Shown: piece after piece, positions 9,421 to 18,002 of the stretch
Layout of the letters: every line of letters begins with the position of its first letter
Numbering within the stretch: the stretch's first letter is position 1
DNA from: an uncultured Clostridia bacterium
GTDB taxonomy: Bacteria; Bacillota; Clostridia; TANB77; CAG-508
Direction of reading: 5' to 3'
Assembly (NCBI GenBank): GCA_944388935.1
Contig: CALXKK010000001.1
Span: forward strand, 152,048-216,047
DNA length: 64,000 nt
Notes under the pieces: generated by a model
The model's database searches: none
Seen by the model: only the letters and a program-made list of their open reading frames with translations
What the model was told of the DNA's origin: nothing
Translations under genes and position numbers: made by a program

Positions 9421-9450
9421 AACTCCTAAAGTCAAAACTTTAGGAGTTTT
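9421..9450. terminator. Bidirectional terminator between convergent genes
   Basis: AACTCCTAAAG and CTTTAGGAGTT form an 11-bp stem with T-runs on both strands. It overlaps the stop region of the polysaccharide deacetylase gene and follows the thioesterase gene. Confidence 0.88.
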
Positions 9451-10312
9451 ATTTCAACAAATCATATATATTTTCGAACACATAACCTCTGTTCTGTAAT
9501 TCTTGTATTAATTGTGGCAATAATTCACAATTTTCTTTTTTTGTACCATTATCATGCATTAAAATTACAACGCTATTTTTATTTCCAATCGTACTTTCTA
9601 CATAAGCTATCATATCATTAACATTTGTTAAACCTGCAGAGTCTGCAGTTAGTGCATTCCAGTCCAAATGAGCAACACCATTTTGGTTTAATAAATTTAC
9701 CGCATCTGCCTTTACTTGTGCATATTTGCCACCAACAGTTCCACCAGGGAATCTAAATAATCTGGAATTATAATTTTGGTTTCCTATTGCATTTTTTATT
9801 GCTGCTTCTGCTCTATTATATTCATCCAAAACAGTTTCTGGTGAAGAATATATATTTTGATATACATGTGTAAATCCATGATTTCCTATATAATGTCCTT
9901 CTTGATATGCCCTTTTTACAACTTCTGGATATCTTTCCACATTACTTCCTAATACAAAAAATGTTGCCTTTACATTGTATTGTTTTAATATATCCAATAT
10001 TGGAATTGTAACTGATTTTGATGGTCCATCATCAAAAGTTAAAAACACCCTTTTATAATCAGAATTATAAATATGGCTAACTTTATCCACTATTGAATTT
10101 TTCTTTAAATCGTCTGAAAAGAATAATTCATGTGTTGGCATACTTTTAGCTGCTATTTTGTTTTCTATTAAGCTTAAATTTTTTATATGATGCTGTATGC
10201 CAAAGAAAATAGCTGTGCATAAAAGCGCAATAATTAATACCGAAACTATAGAAATTATTACTACTTTTTTTACGTTTAATCTTGGTTTTACTTCTATTAA
10301 ATCTAGTGTCAT
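9449..10312 (-). CDS. Membrane-anchored polysaccharide deacetylase (NodB/CE4)
   Basis: A single transmembrane segment at residues 16-38 is followed by a linker and a NodB domain at about residues 88-285. The CE4 motifs are complete: TFDDGP (92-97, catalytic base and metal Asp), NHGFTH (144-149, metal histidines), FRFPGG, LDWNALTADS and VILMHD near the C-terminus. Such enzymes remove N-acetyl groups from peptidoglycan or surface glycans outside the membrane, often giving lysozyme resistance. It is monocistronic by appearance, with a terminator on each side. The natural substrate, peptidoglycan or the polysaccharide made by the neighbouring cluster, is undetermined. Confidence 0.88.
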   Translation of the reverse strand: MTLDLIEVKPRLNVKKVVIISIVSVLIIALLCTAIFFGIQHHIKNLSLIENKIAAKSMPTHELFFSDDLKKNSIVDKVSHIYNSDYKRVFLTFDDGPSKSVTIPILDILKQYNVKATFFVLGSNVERYPEVVKRAYQEGHYIGNHGFTHVYQNIYSSPETVLDEYNRAEAAIKNAIGNQNYNSRLFRFPGGTVGGKYAQVKADAVNLLNQNGVAHLDWNALTADSAGLTNVNDMIAYVESTIGNKNSVVILMHDNGTKKENCELLPQLIQELQNRGYVFENIYDLLK

Positions 10313-10365
10313 TTTGAATCACCTAATAATGTTTATGTTTTTTTAATATTATATATTAATGACAT

Positions 10366-10420
10366 AAAAAAAACAATAAGAAAAACATTTTGTGTGTAAT
10401 TCTTATTGTTTTTATTTTTT
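10366..10420 (-). terminator. Terminator downstream of the cation ATPase gene
   Basis: On the minus strand AAAACAATAAGAA pairs with TTCTTATTGTTTT across a 17-nt loop and is followed by a run of eight T. It lies about 80 bp past the ATPase stop, beyond the repeat at 10468-10496. Confidence 0.85.
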
Positions 10421-10467
10421 CGTCTTGGTGGGCTATATGCAGAGCTAAGGTCTTGAAGTTCAAAAAA

Positions 10468-10496
10468 GGGATTTTAAGGACCGTCCCCCGATCCCT
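10468..10496 (-). repeat. GGGACGGTCC palindromic repeat, copy 1
   Basis: The element has outer arms GGGAT/ATCCC around the core GGACCGTCCC (plus-strand reading). The TAG stop of the cation ATPase (10497-10495) shares its G with the first arm. In gene orientation the core reads GGGGACGGTCC. Confidence 0.85.
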
Positions 10497-13287
10497 ATAC
10501 CTCATCTTTAGTTGTATTAATCTTTAATAGTTTAAATATTTCTACAATTACTAATGGTGATAATATTAATAATATTGTTTCTATTAAATTACCTATTGGT
10601 AGAATTGGAATACTGAATATGTGTCTTAATGGTGGTACCAATAGTATTATTAACATTAATGCTGCTGATGCTCCAACTGCAAGCCATAGCATCTTATTAT
10701 TGAATGGATGTGTTTTGAATACAGATTTTTTGTTGTTTCTTATGTTAAACACATGTACTAGTTCTGAAAATGCTAATGTCATAAATGCCATTGTTTGACC
10801 AATTTCTACTTTTACTTCTTGTGGTTCTACGTATTCTGCTCCATTTGCTAATGCTTTATCTAAGTTATCTACTTCTTCTGCACTATAAATTTCTCCGTCC
10901 ATTCTTACCATTGTTGGTAAATTTTCTTCCGGTGTTGCAAGACCTATTATGAATGCTGCAAGTGTTATTAAACCAATCATTATTCCTTGATATATTACTC
11001 TGAAAGACATTCCTTTTGTAAATATACCCTTTTGTTTCTTTGGTTTTCTTTTCATTACATCATCTTCTGCTGGGTCCACTGCTAAAGCTAATGCAGGAAG
11101 TGAGTCTGTTACTAAGTTAATCCATAATATATGAATTGGAAGTAATACTTCTATTAAATTAATATCTATTCCAAATGTGCTACCAAGCCATGGTGTAATT
11201 AATATTGCTAAGAATAATACTATTATTTCACCAACATTACTAGAAAGTAAGAATTGAATTGCTTTTAAGATATTATCATATATACGTCTTCCTTCTTCTA
11301 CAGAAGAAACAATAGTTGCGAAATTATCATCTGTTAATATTACATCTGCTGCTTCTTTTGATACATCTGTACCTACAATACCCATTGCACAACCAATATC
11401 TGCAGTCTTTAATGCTGGGGCATCATTTACACCATCACCAGTCATGGCAACAATTTCTCCATTTGCTTGCCAAGCTTTTACTATTCTTACCTTGTGCTCT
11501 GGTGAAACCCTTGCATAAACAGAATATTTTCTGATATTTTTAGTTAAATCTTCATCTGACATTTCTTCTAGTTCGCTACCAGTAATAGCTTCGTCTTCGT
11601 TTTCTAATATTCCAAGTGCTTTTGCTATTGCTACTGCTGTTATTTTGTGGTCACCAGTAATCATTACAGTTTTTATTCCTGCTGTTTTACATTTTTCTAC
11701 AGCTGCTTTAACTTCTTCTCTAGGTGGGTCTATCATTCCAACCATACCAACATAAATTAAATCTTGCTCCATATTTTTCATTTCTTCATCTGTTGGTTCA
11801 TGGTCTATTTCTTTGTATGCCATTGCTAAAACTCTTAATGCGTCTTTTGCCATATCTACATTGTTCTTAGATATTTCTTGTTTATAAGACTCTAAATCTG
11901 TTTTTATTTCACCATTTATTATATAAGAATTACATCTTGCAAGTAATTCGTCTATTCCACCTTTTGTACATACTAAATATTTGTCTCCAACTTTATTTAC
12001 TGTTGTCATTAATTTTCTGTCTGAATCAAATGGTATTTCTTTAACTCTTTTTAATTTTAATGTTTCTTTTAGATTAAAACTAATATTAAAACCTAAGTCT
12101 ATTAATGCGGTTTCTGTTGGATCTCCAGTTAGTTTATTATTTTCTCCAATTTTAGTATCATTACATAATGTACATACTTGCATTAATCTATCTAACTCGC
12201 CATTAATATCTTTAATATTTGTAACATCTTCTATTTTGTTATCTACAAACACTTTTTGAACTGTCATTTTGTTTTGAGTTAATGTTCCTGTTTTATCTGA
12301 ACATATAACTGTTGCACTACCTAAAGTTTCAACTGCAGGTAATTTCTTTACAATGGCATTTTTCTTTACCATTCTTTGAACACCTATTGCTAAAACAATT
12401 GTAGACACTGCTGCTAATCCTTCTGGAATTGCTGCAACAGCTAAACTTACAGCTGTCATAAACATTTCTATTATGTCCTTACCATAAGCAATTCCTATTG
12501 CAAATATTACAACACATATAGCAAGTGCTGCTATTCCTAATGTTTTTCCTAATTTATTTAATTTGATTTGAAGTGGTGTTTCTGTTCCTTCTGTATCGTT
12601 AATTATTTCTGCTATCTTACCAACTTCTGTGTTCATTCCTGTTTCTACTACAATACCTTTTCCTCTTCCATAAGTTATAAGAGAAGAAGAGAAAAGCATA
12701 TTTGTTCTATCTCCAAGACTTACTTTTTCATCTTTTATTGTATCTGCATTTTTGTCTACTGGTACAGATTCACCTGTTAAAGATGCCTCTTGTGATTTTA
12801 AGTTTGCGCTTTCTACTATTCTTAAATCTGCTGGCACATAGTCACCTGTGTCTAAAACTACTACATCACCTGGAACTAGTTCTCTTGATTGTACTACAAT
12901 GACTTTTCCATTACGAATTACTTTAGATGCGTGTGCACTTAATTTTTGTAATGCTTCTAGTGATTTTTCTGCTTTACTTTCTTGAACTACACCTATTATT
13001 GCATTAAGTACTACAACTATTAAAATTATAATTGTATCTGTTATTCCTTCTCCTTCTGCAATTCCTACCGCACCAGATACCACTGCTGCAACAATTAAAA
13101 CAATTATCATGAAATCTTTAAATTGTTCTAAGAATTTTACAAATAAAGATTTTTTCTTTTTTTGTTTTAATTCGTTCATTCCATACTTTTCGTATTTTGC
13201 TTTTACTTGCTCATCTGTTAAGCCTTCTTTTACATTGGTTTGTAATTCTTCTTCGACTTCACTTATTCCTTTGTTAAACCAATTCAA
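10495..13287 (-). CDS. P2-type cation-transporting ATPase (Ca2+/Mn2+ class), riboswitch controlled
   Basis: This 930-residue pump has all P-type landmarks: an N-terminal cation-ATPase domain, TGES at 171-174, PEGL in M4 at 288-291, phosphorylated Asp331 in DKTGTLT, MTGDGVNDAPALK and, in M6, NLVTDSLPALAL. The C-terminal bundle supplies the last helices. The M4/M6 residues are those of SERCA/PMCA-type pumps exporting Ca2+ or Mn2+. The leader contains a yybP-ykoY Mn2+ riboswitch, so manganese efflux is the better inference. Translation starts at TTG (13287), with AGGAGAG 7 bp upstream. The gene ends inside a dispersed repeat. Confidence 0.9.
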   Translation of the reverse strand: MNWFNKGISEVEEELQTNVKEGLTDEQVKAKYEKYGMNELKQKKKKSLFVKFLEQFKDFMIIVLIVAAVVSGAVGIAEGEGITDTIIILIVVVLNAIIGVVQESKAEKSLEALQKLSAHASKVIRNGKVIVVQSRELVPGDVVVLDTGDYVPADLRIVESANLKSQEASLTGESVPVDKNADTIKDEKVSLGDRTNMLFSSSLITYGRGKGIVVETGMNTEVGKIAEIINDTEGTETPLQIKLNKLGKTLGIAALAICVVIFAIGIAYGKDIIEMFMTAVSLAVAAIPEGLAAVSTIVLAIGVQRMVKKNAIVKKLPAVETLGSATVICSDKTGTLTQNKMTVQKVFVDNKIEDVTNIKDINGELDRLMQVCTLCNDTKIGENNKLTGDPTETALIDLGFNISFNLKETLKLKRVKEIPFDSDRKLMTTVNKVGDKYLVCTKGGIDELLARCNSYIINGEIKTDLESYKQEISKNNVDMAKDALRVLAMAYKEIDHEPTDEEMKNMEQDLIYVGMVGMIDPPREEVKAAVEKCKTAGIKTVMITGDHKITAVAIAKALGILENEDEAITGSELEEMSDEDLTKNIRKYSVYARVSPEHKVRIVKAWQANGEIVAMTGDGVNDAPALKTADIGCAMGIVGTDVSKEAADVILTDDNFATIVSSVEEGRRIYDNILKAIQFLLSSNVGEIIVLFLAILITPWLGSTFGIDINLIEVLLPIHILWINLVTDSLPALALAVDPAEDDVMKRKPKKQKGIFTKGMSFRVIYQGIMIGLITLAAFIIGLATPEENLPTMVRMDGEIYSAEEVDNLDKALANGAEYVEPQEVKVEIGQTMAFMTLAFSELVHVFNIRNNKKSVFKTHPFNNKMLWLAVGASAALMLIILLVPPLRHIFSIPILPIGNLIETILLILSPLVIVEIFKLLKINTTKDEV

Positions 13288-13320
13288 AATTTATCTCTCC
13301 TTTTTTTATTTATTATACAC

Positions 13321-13367
13321 AAAAAGCAAGACTTTAAAAAACTTTTTGTGTTTTTTAAAAGTCTTGC
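13321..13367 (-). terminator. Riboswitch-controlled terminator
   Basis: On the minus strand GCAAGACTTTTAAAAAA pairs with TTTTTTAAAGTCTTGC and is followed by TTTTTGTG. The 5' arm is also the 3' strand of the aptamer P1 helix, so the two structures exclude each other. Confidence 0.82.
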
Positions 13368-13442
13368 TTACCTAAATTAGGTTACTAACCAGAATACTTC
13401 GCGATTGTTGATTAGTAGTTTATAAGCTACTCCCTTTTAAAG
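13353..13442 (-). promoter_or_regulatory. yybP-ykoY manganese riboswitch aptamer
   Basis: Read on the minus strand, the 5' part TTTAAAAGGGAGTAGC and the 3' part GCAAGACTTTTAAA match the two conserved ends of the yybP-ykoY family. Between them are a GTAG/CTAC hairpin and an ACCTA/TAGGT hairpin. P1 (TTTAAAAG with CTTTTAAA) overlaps the terminator's 5' arm, so ligand binding should prevent termination, the ON-switch logic known for this class. The start of the element coincides with the predicted transcription start. It controls the ATPase gene at 10495-13287. Confidence 0.82.
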
Positions 13443-13449
13443 TATTTGT

Positions 13450-13478
13450 ATTTTATCACTTTGGAATAATTTTTTCAA
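13450..13478 (-). promoter_or_regulatory. Sigma-A promoter of the riboswitch/ATPase transcript
   Basis: TTGAAA (13478-13473) and TAAAAT (13455-13450) are separated by 17 bp. Transcription would begin about 7 bp later, at the first base of the riboswitch. Confidence 0.75.
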
Positions 13479-13502
13479 TATTTTTGTATAAAAATTTCAA
13501 AT

Positions 13503-14186
13503 TTATTTTGCATATATAATTAATCTTGCAGAACCATTTCTTGAACAAGTTGCAAGAGTTATCTCTGGTACTCCTCCAGTATCTCTGAATATATAACTTG
13601 TATCTTGTGGAGATGTTTCGAATTTATTATATATTGTATATTCAACTGTTACACCATATAAGTCTGTAATATATACTTTATCACCTATATTTAAATTTTT
13701 ATTTTTAGAAAAGAATAATCTATTTAAATAATTATGACCTGCTATAACTGTATTTCCAGGTTCATTTGGTCCTGGTCCATATTCGACACATACACCCTTC
13801 TCAAGAGCTTGTTTAGAAAGTGTAGATATAATTGGATATCTTATTGCCGTTTTTGGAATTCTAATATATCCACAAATGTCAAAACCATAATATTTATTAG
13901 CTGATTTTTTGCTTGTTGATGATCTTGCAGATTTTACTTTGCTAGCCTTTGAACTTCTGGCTGAATCTGTATCACTATCTGTTTGTGTTGTTTCATCAGT
14001 TATTATATTTCCTTCTGTGTCACCTATTTCGTTAGTAAATTCCGAAATAAACTCATCGGAATTGTTGTTTATAATTTTAGCTGAAATAAATTTATAAACA
14101 ACATATATGGCGATTCCTATTAAGATTATTAATAATATTATAAAAAAAGTATCTAAAACTTTTTTATAAGCTGTCTCTGCTGACAT
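13503..14186 (-). CDS. Sortase family transpeptidase (first of tandem pair)
   Basis: This 227-residue protein has one N-terminal transmembrane segment (residues 13-34), a Ser/Thr/Lys-rich linker (about 60-97) and a C-terminal sortase barrel. Catalytic residues are His151 (AGHNY), Cys214 (TLATC) and Arg221. The domain resembles class D/E-type sortases. I start it at the ATG at 14186, where GGAGGT lies 5 bp upstream; an upstream in-frame ATG is part of that ribosome site. A paralogue lies directly upstream. No protein with an LPxTG-type sorting signal is evident in the window, so the substrate must be encoded elsewhere. Confidence 0.88.
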   Translation of the reverse strand: MSAETAYKKVLDTFFIILLIILIGIAIYVVYKFISAKIINNNSDEFISEFTNEIGDTEGNIITDETTQTDSDTDSARSSKASKVKSARSSTSKKSANKYYGFDICGYIRIPKTAIRYPIISTLSKQALEKGVCVEYGPGPNEPGNTVIAGHNYLNRLFFSKNKNLNIGDKVYITDLYGVTVEYTIYNKFETSPQDTSYIFRDTGGVPEITLATCSRNGSARLIIYAK

Positions 14187-14226
14187 TTTTACCTCCATTA
14201 AATTTTTATATTTAACATTACCAAAA

Positions 14227-14253
14227 GGTGAATTGTACAAATTACAATTCACC
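14227..14253 (-). terminator. Hairpin between the two sortase genes
   Basis: GGTGAATTGTA pairs with TACAATTCACC over a 5-nt loop. Only four T follow on the minus strand, so it may attenuate or stabilise rather than fully terminate. Confidence 0.5.
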
Positions 14254-14275
14254 CATTAGTCTAAATTAATATATA

Positions 14276-14938
14276 TTATTCAGCAAGTTTTGCCCAAATT
14301 ATAATTCTACCTTTACTATCATCTGTACATGTTGTTAGTGATATTTCTGGTTTTCCTCCTGTATCTCTGTCAAAATAATCTGCATCATTTTCACTTGTTT
14401 CGTATTTATTATAAATTGTATATTGCAATCTTGTTCCAGAATTATCTGTAATATAAATTGTATCACCATTCTCTAGTTTGTAGTTATTTGAAAAGAATTG
14501 GCCATTTCTGTAATTATGTCCAGCAATTACTGTGTTTCCAACTTGATTTGGTCCAGGTCCATATTGCATTACTACAGCTGTATTCATTGCTTTTGGTCCC
14601 ATTTGTTTTAATATTGGAAGATTTACATTTGTTTTTGGAATTTCTATTGCACCTACAACATCGAATCCTTTAAATTTTTTTGATGTATCTCCAGCTGTTC
14701 CTGACCCAATTGAATTTACATCTATTAATGCATTTAAGTCTCCTGTAAGTCCATTATCGTCTACTGATGTTATATTATTGGCATTAAATGCAGTATCCAT
14801 AAACTCTGCTGTATCCTTATCTAGGAAATATTTTGTATAAATCTCATAGCCTAGGAAACCTAATAGCCCAACAATTCCAATAATTACAACAATTAATAAA
14901 ACAGTTAATACTTTACTATATTTACTATCAACAAACAT
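14276..14938 (-). CDS. Sortase family transpeptidase (second of tandem pair)
   Basis: This 220-residue protein has an N-terminal membrane helix (residues 10-32), a linker and a sortase domain with His141 (AGHNY), Cys204 (TLTTC) and Arg211. The core is clearly homologous to the downstream sortase (shared YGPGPN, GNTVIAGHNY, YTIYNK, ETS and RDTGG segments), so the pair arose by duplication, while the linkers are unrelated in sequence. The family cleaves a sorting signal and joins the protein to a cell-wall amine or pilin. The ribosome site is TTGGAGGT. The gene may start the transcript, but no clear promoter hexamers were identified. Confidence 0.88.
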   Translation of the reverse strand: MFVDSKYSKVLTVLLIVVIIGIVGLLGFLGYEIYTKYFLDKDTAEFMDTAFNANNITSVDDNGLTGDLNALIDVNSIGSGTAGDTSKKFKGFDVVGAIEIPKTNVNLPILKQMGPKAMNTAVVMQYGPGPNQVGNTVIAGHNYRNGQFFSNNYKLENGDTIYITDNSGTRLQYTIYNKYETSENDADYFDRDTGGKPEISLTTCTDDSKGRIIIWAKLAE

Positions 14939-15025
14939 AATTTTACCTCCAATTACCTATCTAAAGTATATTATACCATATTTTTTTATGTTTTCATATA
15001 CTTTATGTAAATTTTTTCTTTTGTT

Positions 15026-15370
15026 TTAACACATTTTTGTTCCTAATTTTTTACCACCTAATAGGTGAAAATGCAAATGTTTTACTGTCTGCCCTGCTTC
15101 TTCTTTGCAGTTATTTATAATTCTATATCCTTTATCTGCAATTCCTTGCTCTTTTGCTATTTTATTTATTACTAAATGTATTTTTGCTATAATATCAGCA
15201 TTTTCTTCTGTTATTTCGCTTATATCATTATAATGTTTTTTTGGTATTACTATTATATGAACTGGTGCCATTGGGTTAATATCTTTAAATGCTAATATTT
15301 CGTCATCTTCGTATACTTTTGTAGAAGGTACTTCTCCTTTTACTATTTTACAAAATAAACAATCTTCCAT
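15026..15370 (-). CDS. HIT-family nucleotide hydrolase (HinT-like)
   Basis: This 114-residue protein carries the histidine triad HLHFHLLGG (His98, His100, His102) and an N-terminal DCLFCKIVKGEVPS segment typical of bacterial HinT, a purine nucleoside phosphoramidase. I choose the ATG at 15370 because GGAGGT lies 7 bp upstream; a reading from 15385 would begin inside the ribosome site. A copy of the GGGACGGTCC repeat ends 17 bp upstream of the start. It follows alaS on the same strand, across an intergenic region containing two inverted copies of that repeat. Confidence 0.9.
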   Translation of the reverse strand: MEDCLFCKIVKGEVPSTKVYEDDEILAFKDINPMAPVHIIVIPKKHYNDISEITEENADIIAKIHLVINKIAKEQGIADKGYRIINNCKEEAGQTVKHLHFHLLGGKKLGTKMC

Positions 15371-15386
15371 TTTAATTACCTCCATA

Positions 15387-15414
15387 GGGAATAAGGGACG
15401 GTCCTTTTTTCCCT
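15387..15414 (+). repeat. GGGACGGTCC palindromic repeat, copy 2
   Basis: Arms GGGAA/TTCCC surround the core GGGACGGTCC. It is inverted relative to copy 3, from which it is separated by 48 bp. It is the only copy not at a gene 3' end. Confidence 0.85.
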
Positions 15415-15462
15415 CTTTTCAAACTTTATAACATTACTATATATACTTATTTTTTAATAATC

Positions 15463-15490
15463 GGGATTTTAAGGACCGTCCCCAAATCCC
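15463..15490 (-). repeat. GGGACGGTCC palindromic repeat, copy 3
   Basis: Arms GGGAT/ATCCC surround GGACCGTCCC (plus-strand reading). It ends 2 bp from the alaS stop codon. With copy 2 it forms an inverted pair resembling a REP doublet. Confidence 0.85.
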
Positions 15491-15492
15491 TT

Positions 15493-17244
15493 TTATTTTA
15501 TTAATACAGCTTTTATTCTTCTTACTCCAGATGAACTAGATTCTTCTTTTTTAATCTTAAATGTTCCTAGCTCTCCTGTATGTTTTACATGAGGCCCTCC
15601 ACAAATTTCTTTGCTAAAATCTCCTATTGTATAAACTTTTACTCTATCACCATATTTATTTGTGAATAATCCTATTGCTCCGGATTTTTTTGCATCTTCA
15701 TAACTCATTTCTTCGCAAGTTACTGGTAAGTCTTCTTTTATTTTTTCATTTACTAAATCCTCTACTTGTTGAATTTCTTCCTTTGTCATTTTTTGAGGAT
15801 GTGTAAAGTCAAATCTTAATCTTTCTGTTGTTATATTAGAACCACTTTGTTTTACATGATCTCCTAAAACTTGTCTTAGTGCTGCATGCAATAGATGTGT
15901 TGCTGTATGATAAGCTATTGTTTGTTCATTTTGTTCTGCTAAACCACCTTTAAATTTATGCTCACTACCTTGTCTAGATTTTTCTTGATGCTCTTTAAAT
16001 AATTTATTAAATCCTTCCATATCAACTTTTATATCATTTTCTTTTGCTAATTCCTCAGTTACTTCTGGAGGGAATCCATATGTATCATATAATTTGAATA
16101 CAGTTTCTGTATCTATAACATCTTTTCCTTCTGCTTTTGCTTTGTTTGCAGCTTTCATAAATTCTTTTTCTCCATGTGCTAGAGTCTTTACAAATTTATT
16201 TTGCTCTTCTATTATAACTTGTTTAATTGTTTCTTTATTTTCTTCTAGTTCTGGATACATTTCTTTTAAGTTTTCTACATTTAAGTCTATTAAATTTTCA
16301 GTTTCTTTTAAGTCTATTTGTAATTTATTTAAATGTCTTGTCATTCTTCTTATTAGTCTTCTTAATATGTATCCTCTGTCTATATTACTTGGTCTACCAC
16401 CATCTGCAATTACCATCATACTTGCTCTTAAATGTTCTGCTACAATTCTTCTGCTTTGGATATTATCTACTTTTTGTAATTCCTCTAACTTGTCCATAAT
16501 TGGTGCAAATAATTCTGTTTCAAAAGGAGTTTCTTTTCCTTGTAATAGCATTGTCATTCTTTCTAGTCCAAGTCCAGTATCTACATTATGTTGTTTTAGT
16601 TCTGTTAAGCTTCCGTCTTTATGTTTAAAATATTTCATAAATACATTATTCCATATTTCTACATATTTACCACAGTCACAGTCTGGATTACATCCTTCTG
16701 AGCACTTTGGTTTACCTGTATCGTAGAACATTTCTGTATCTGGTCCACATGGTCCTTCTTCTCCTGCTATCCACCAATTATCTTTTAAGAAATATATTCT
16801 TTCTTTTGGTATTCCTGCTTCTTCCCAATATTTCGCAGCTTCTTCATCTTTTGGTGCTTCGTCATTTCCTGCAAAACATGTTACTGAGATTTTCTCTACT
16901 GGAATATTTAATACTTTTGTTAAAAATTCAAAACTCATTTTTATAGATTCTTCTTTAAAATATGCTCCTAAAGACCAATTTCCAAGCATTTCGAAATATG
17001 TTAAATGTCTATTGTCTCCTACTTCATCTATATCATTTGTTCTTAAACATTTTTGATAATCTGTTAATTTATTACCTTCTGGATGTTTTTCTCCTAACAA
17101 ATATGGTACCAATTGTTGCATTCCAGCTGTTGTAAATAAAACAGATGGATCATTAATTGGAATTAATGGTGCACTTGGTATTACTTTATGTCCATGTTCT
17201 TCAAAAAATTTTAAATATTTGTTTCTTATTTCTATTGCCTTCAT
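15493..17244 (-). CDS. alaS: Alanyl-tRNA synthetase, short form lacking the C-terminal domain
   Basis: The 583-residue protein has the class II catalytic core (KYLKFFEEHGHKVIPSAPLIP, FTTAGMQQLVPYLLG, YFEMLGNWS, GPCGPDTEMFYD, TGLGLERM), the tRNA-recognition helices, and the SAD editing domain with HTATHLLHAAL and CGGPH. It stops at GVRRIKAVLIK, exactly where most bacterial AlaRS (about 870 residues) continue into the DHHA1 C-Ala domain. The core looks fully functional. The true start is the ATG at 17244 (AAGGAG 7 bp upstream); an in-frame TTG at 17250 is too close to the ribosome site. The stop lies 2 bp from a repeat element. No separate C-Ala gene is visible. Confidence 0.88.
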   Translation of the reverse strand: MKAIEIRNKYLKFFEEHGHKVIPSAPLIPINDPSVLFTTAGMQQLVPYLLGEKHPEGNKLTDYQKCLRTNDIDEVGDNRHLTYFEMLGNWSLGAYFKEESIKMSFEFLTKVLNIPVEKISVTCFAGNDEAPKDEEAAKYWEEAGIPKERIYFLKDNWWIAGEEGPCGPDTEMFYDTGKPKCSEGCNPDCDCGKYVEIWNNVFMKYFKHKDGSLTELKQHNVDTGLGLERMTMLLQGKETPFETELFAPIMDKLEELQKVDNIQSRRIVAEHLRASMMVIADGGRPSNIDRGYILRRLIRRMTRHLNKLQIDLKETENLIDLNVENLKEMYPELEENKETIKQVIIEEQNKFVKTLAHGEKEFMKAANKAKAEGKDVIDTETVFKLYDTYGFPPEVTEELAKENDIKVDMEGFNKLFKEHQEKSRQGSEHKFKGGLAEQNEQTIAYHTATHLLHAALRQVLGDHVKQSGSNITTERLRFDFTHPQKMTKEEIQQVEDLVNEKIKEDLPVTCEEMSYEDAKKSGAIGLFTNKYGDRVKVYTIGDFSKEICGGPHVKHTGELGTFKIKKEESSSSGVRRIKAVLIK

Positions 17245-17411
17245 TTTCAATCTCCTTTTTATTGTTTAAGCTATCTACACGTTTTAATTTTTGCATTTAA
17301 ATTATATTATATATTACCATAAATTGCAAGATTTTCGTTTTTTACTTTTTATGTATAATTTAATTTTTTCTAGAAATACTAATTTTAGACAAAATAAAAA
17401 GGAGGAAAATT

Positions 17412-17966
17412 ATGAAAGCAACTGGAGTAGTAAGAAGAATTGATGATTTAGGTAGAGTTGTTATTCCAAAAGAAATACGAAAAACTTTAAGAATAAAAGA
17501 AGGTGATCCTTTAGAAATATTTACTGATAAAGAAGGAGAAGTTATTTTAAAGAAATATTCCCCTATTGGTGAATTGTCTGAATTTGCAATTGGATATGCA
17601 GAAACACTTGCAAAAACTACAGGTCACATAGCTTGTATTACAGATAAAGATACAGTAATCGCTGTTGCTGGTGGTTCTAAAAAAGATTACTTAGAACAAG
17701 GTTTGAGTGAAGAAATCGAACAAATTATGGAAGATAAAGAAGTCTATAAAAGTGATAAAAATAATAACATGTCAGTTCCTATTGTAAAAAATGATAAAAA
17801 AGACAAAATATATAATTCTCAAATAGTTTATCCAATTATTTCTAATGGAGATTCTATCGGAACTGTTATTTTACTTTCTAAAGAACCAACAACTAAAATG
17901 ACTGATGTTGAAACAAAAGTTGCTCAGTCAGCTGCTAGTTTCTTAGGAAGCCAAATGGAAATTTAA
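17412..17966 (+). CDS. spoVT: Stage V sporulation protein T, AbrB-family regulator
   Basis: This 184-residue protein has an N-terminal AbrB swapped-hairpin DNA-binding domain (MKATGVVRRIDDLGRVVIPKEIRKTLRIKEGDPLEIF, residues 1-37) and a C-terminal GAF-like domain (about 55-180), the SpoVT architecture. In Bacillus it modulates sigma-G genes in the forespore. It is read divergently from alaS and convergently with comF, with a terminator between, so it is monocistronic. The ribosome site is AAAAAGGAGG. Length and domain order are normal. It is one of the indications that the organism makes endospores. Confidence 0.93.
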   Translation: MKATGVVRRIDDLGRVVIPKEIRKTLRIKEGDPLEIFTDKEGEVILKKYSPIGELSEFAIGYAETLAKTTGHIACITDKDTVIAVAGGSKKDYLEQGLSEEIEQIMEDKEVYKSDKNNNMSVPIVKNDKKDKIYNSQIVYPIISNGDSIGTVILLSKEPTTKMTDVETKVAQSAASFLGSQMEI

Positions 17967-17969
17967 TTT

Positions 17970-17997
17970 AAAAATGCCTCGCAAAAGAGGTATTTTA
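17970..17997. terminator. Terminator between spoVT and comF-like genes
   Basis: AAAATGCCTC and GAGGTATTTT pair around GCAAAA, with T- and A-rich flanks, between convergent genes. Confidence 0.75.
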
Positions 17998-18002
17998 CAT
18001 AT

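Noticed and set aside
15493..17244. Interpretation of the short alaS as a stand-alone AlaX editing protein.
   Set aside because: The complete class II catalytic core is present, which AlaX proteins lack.
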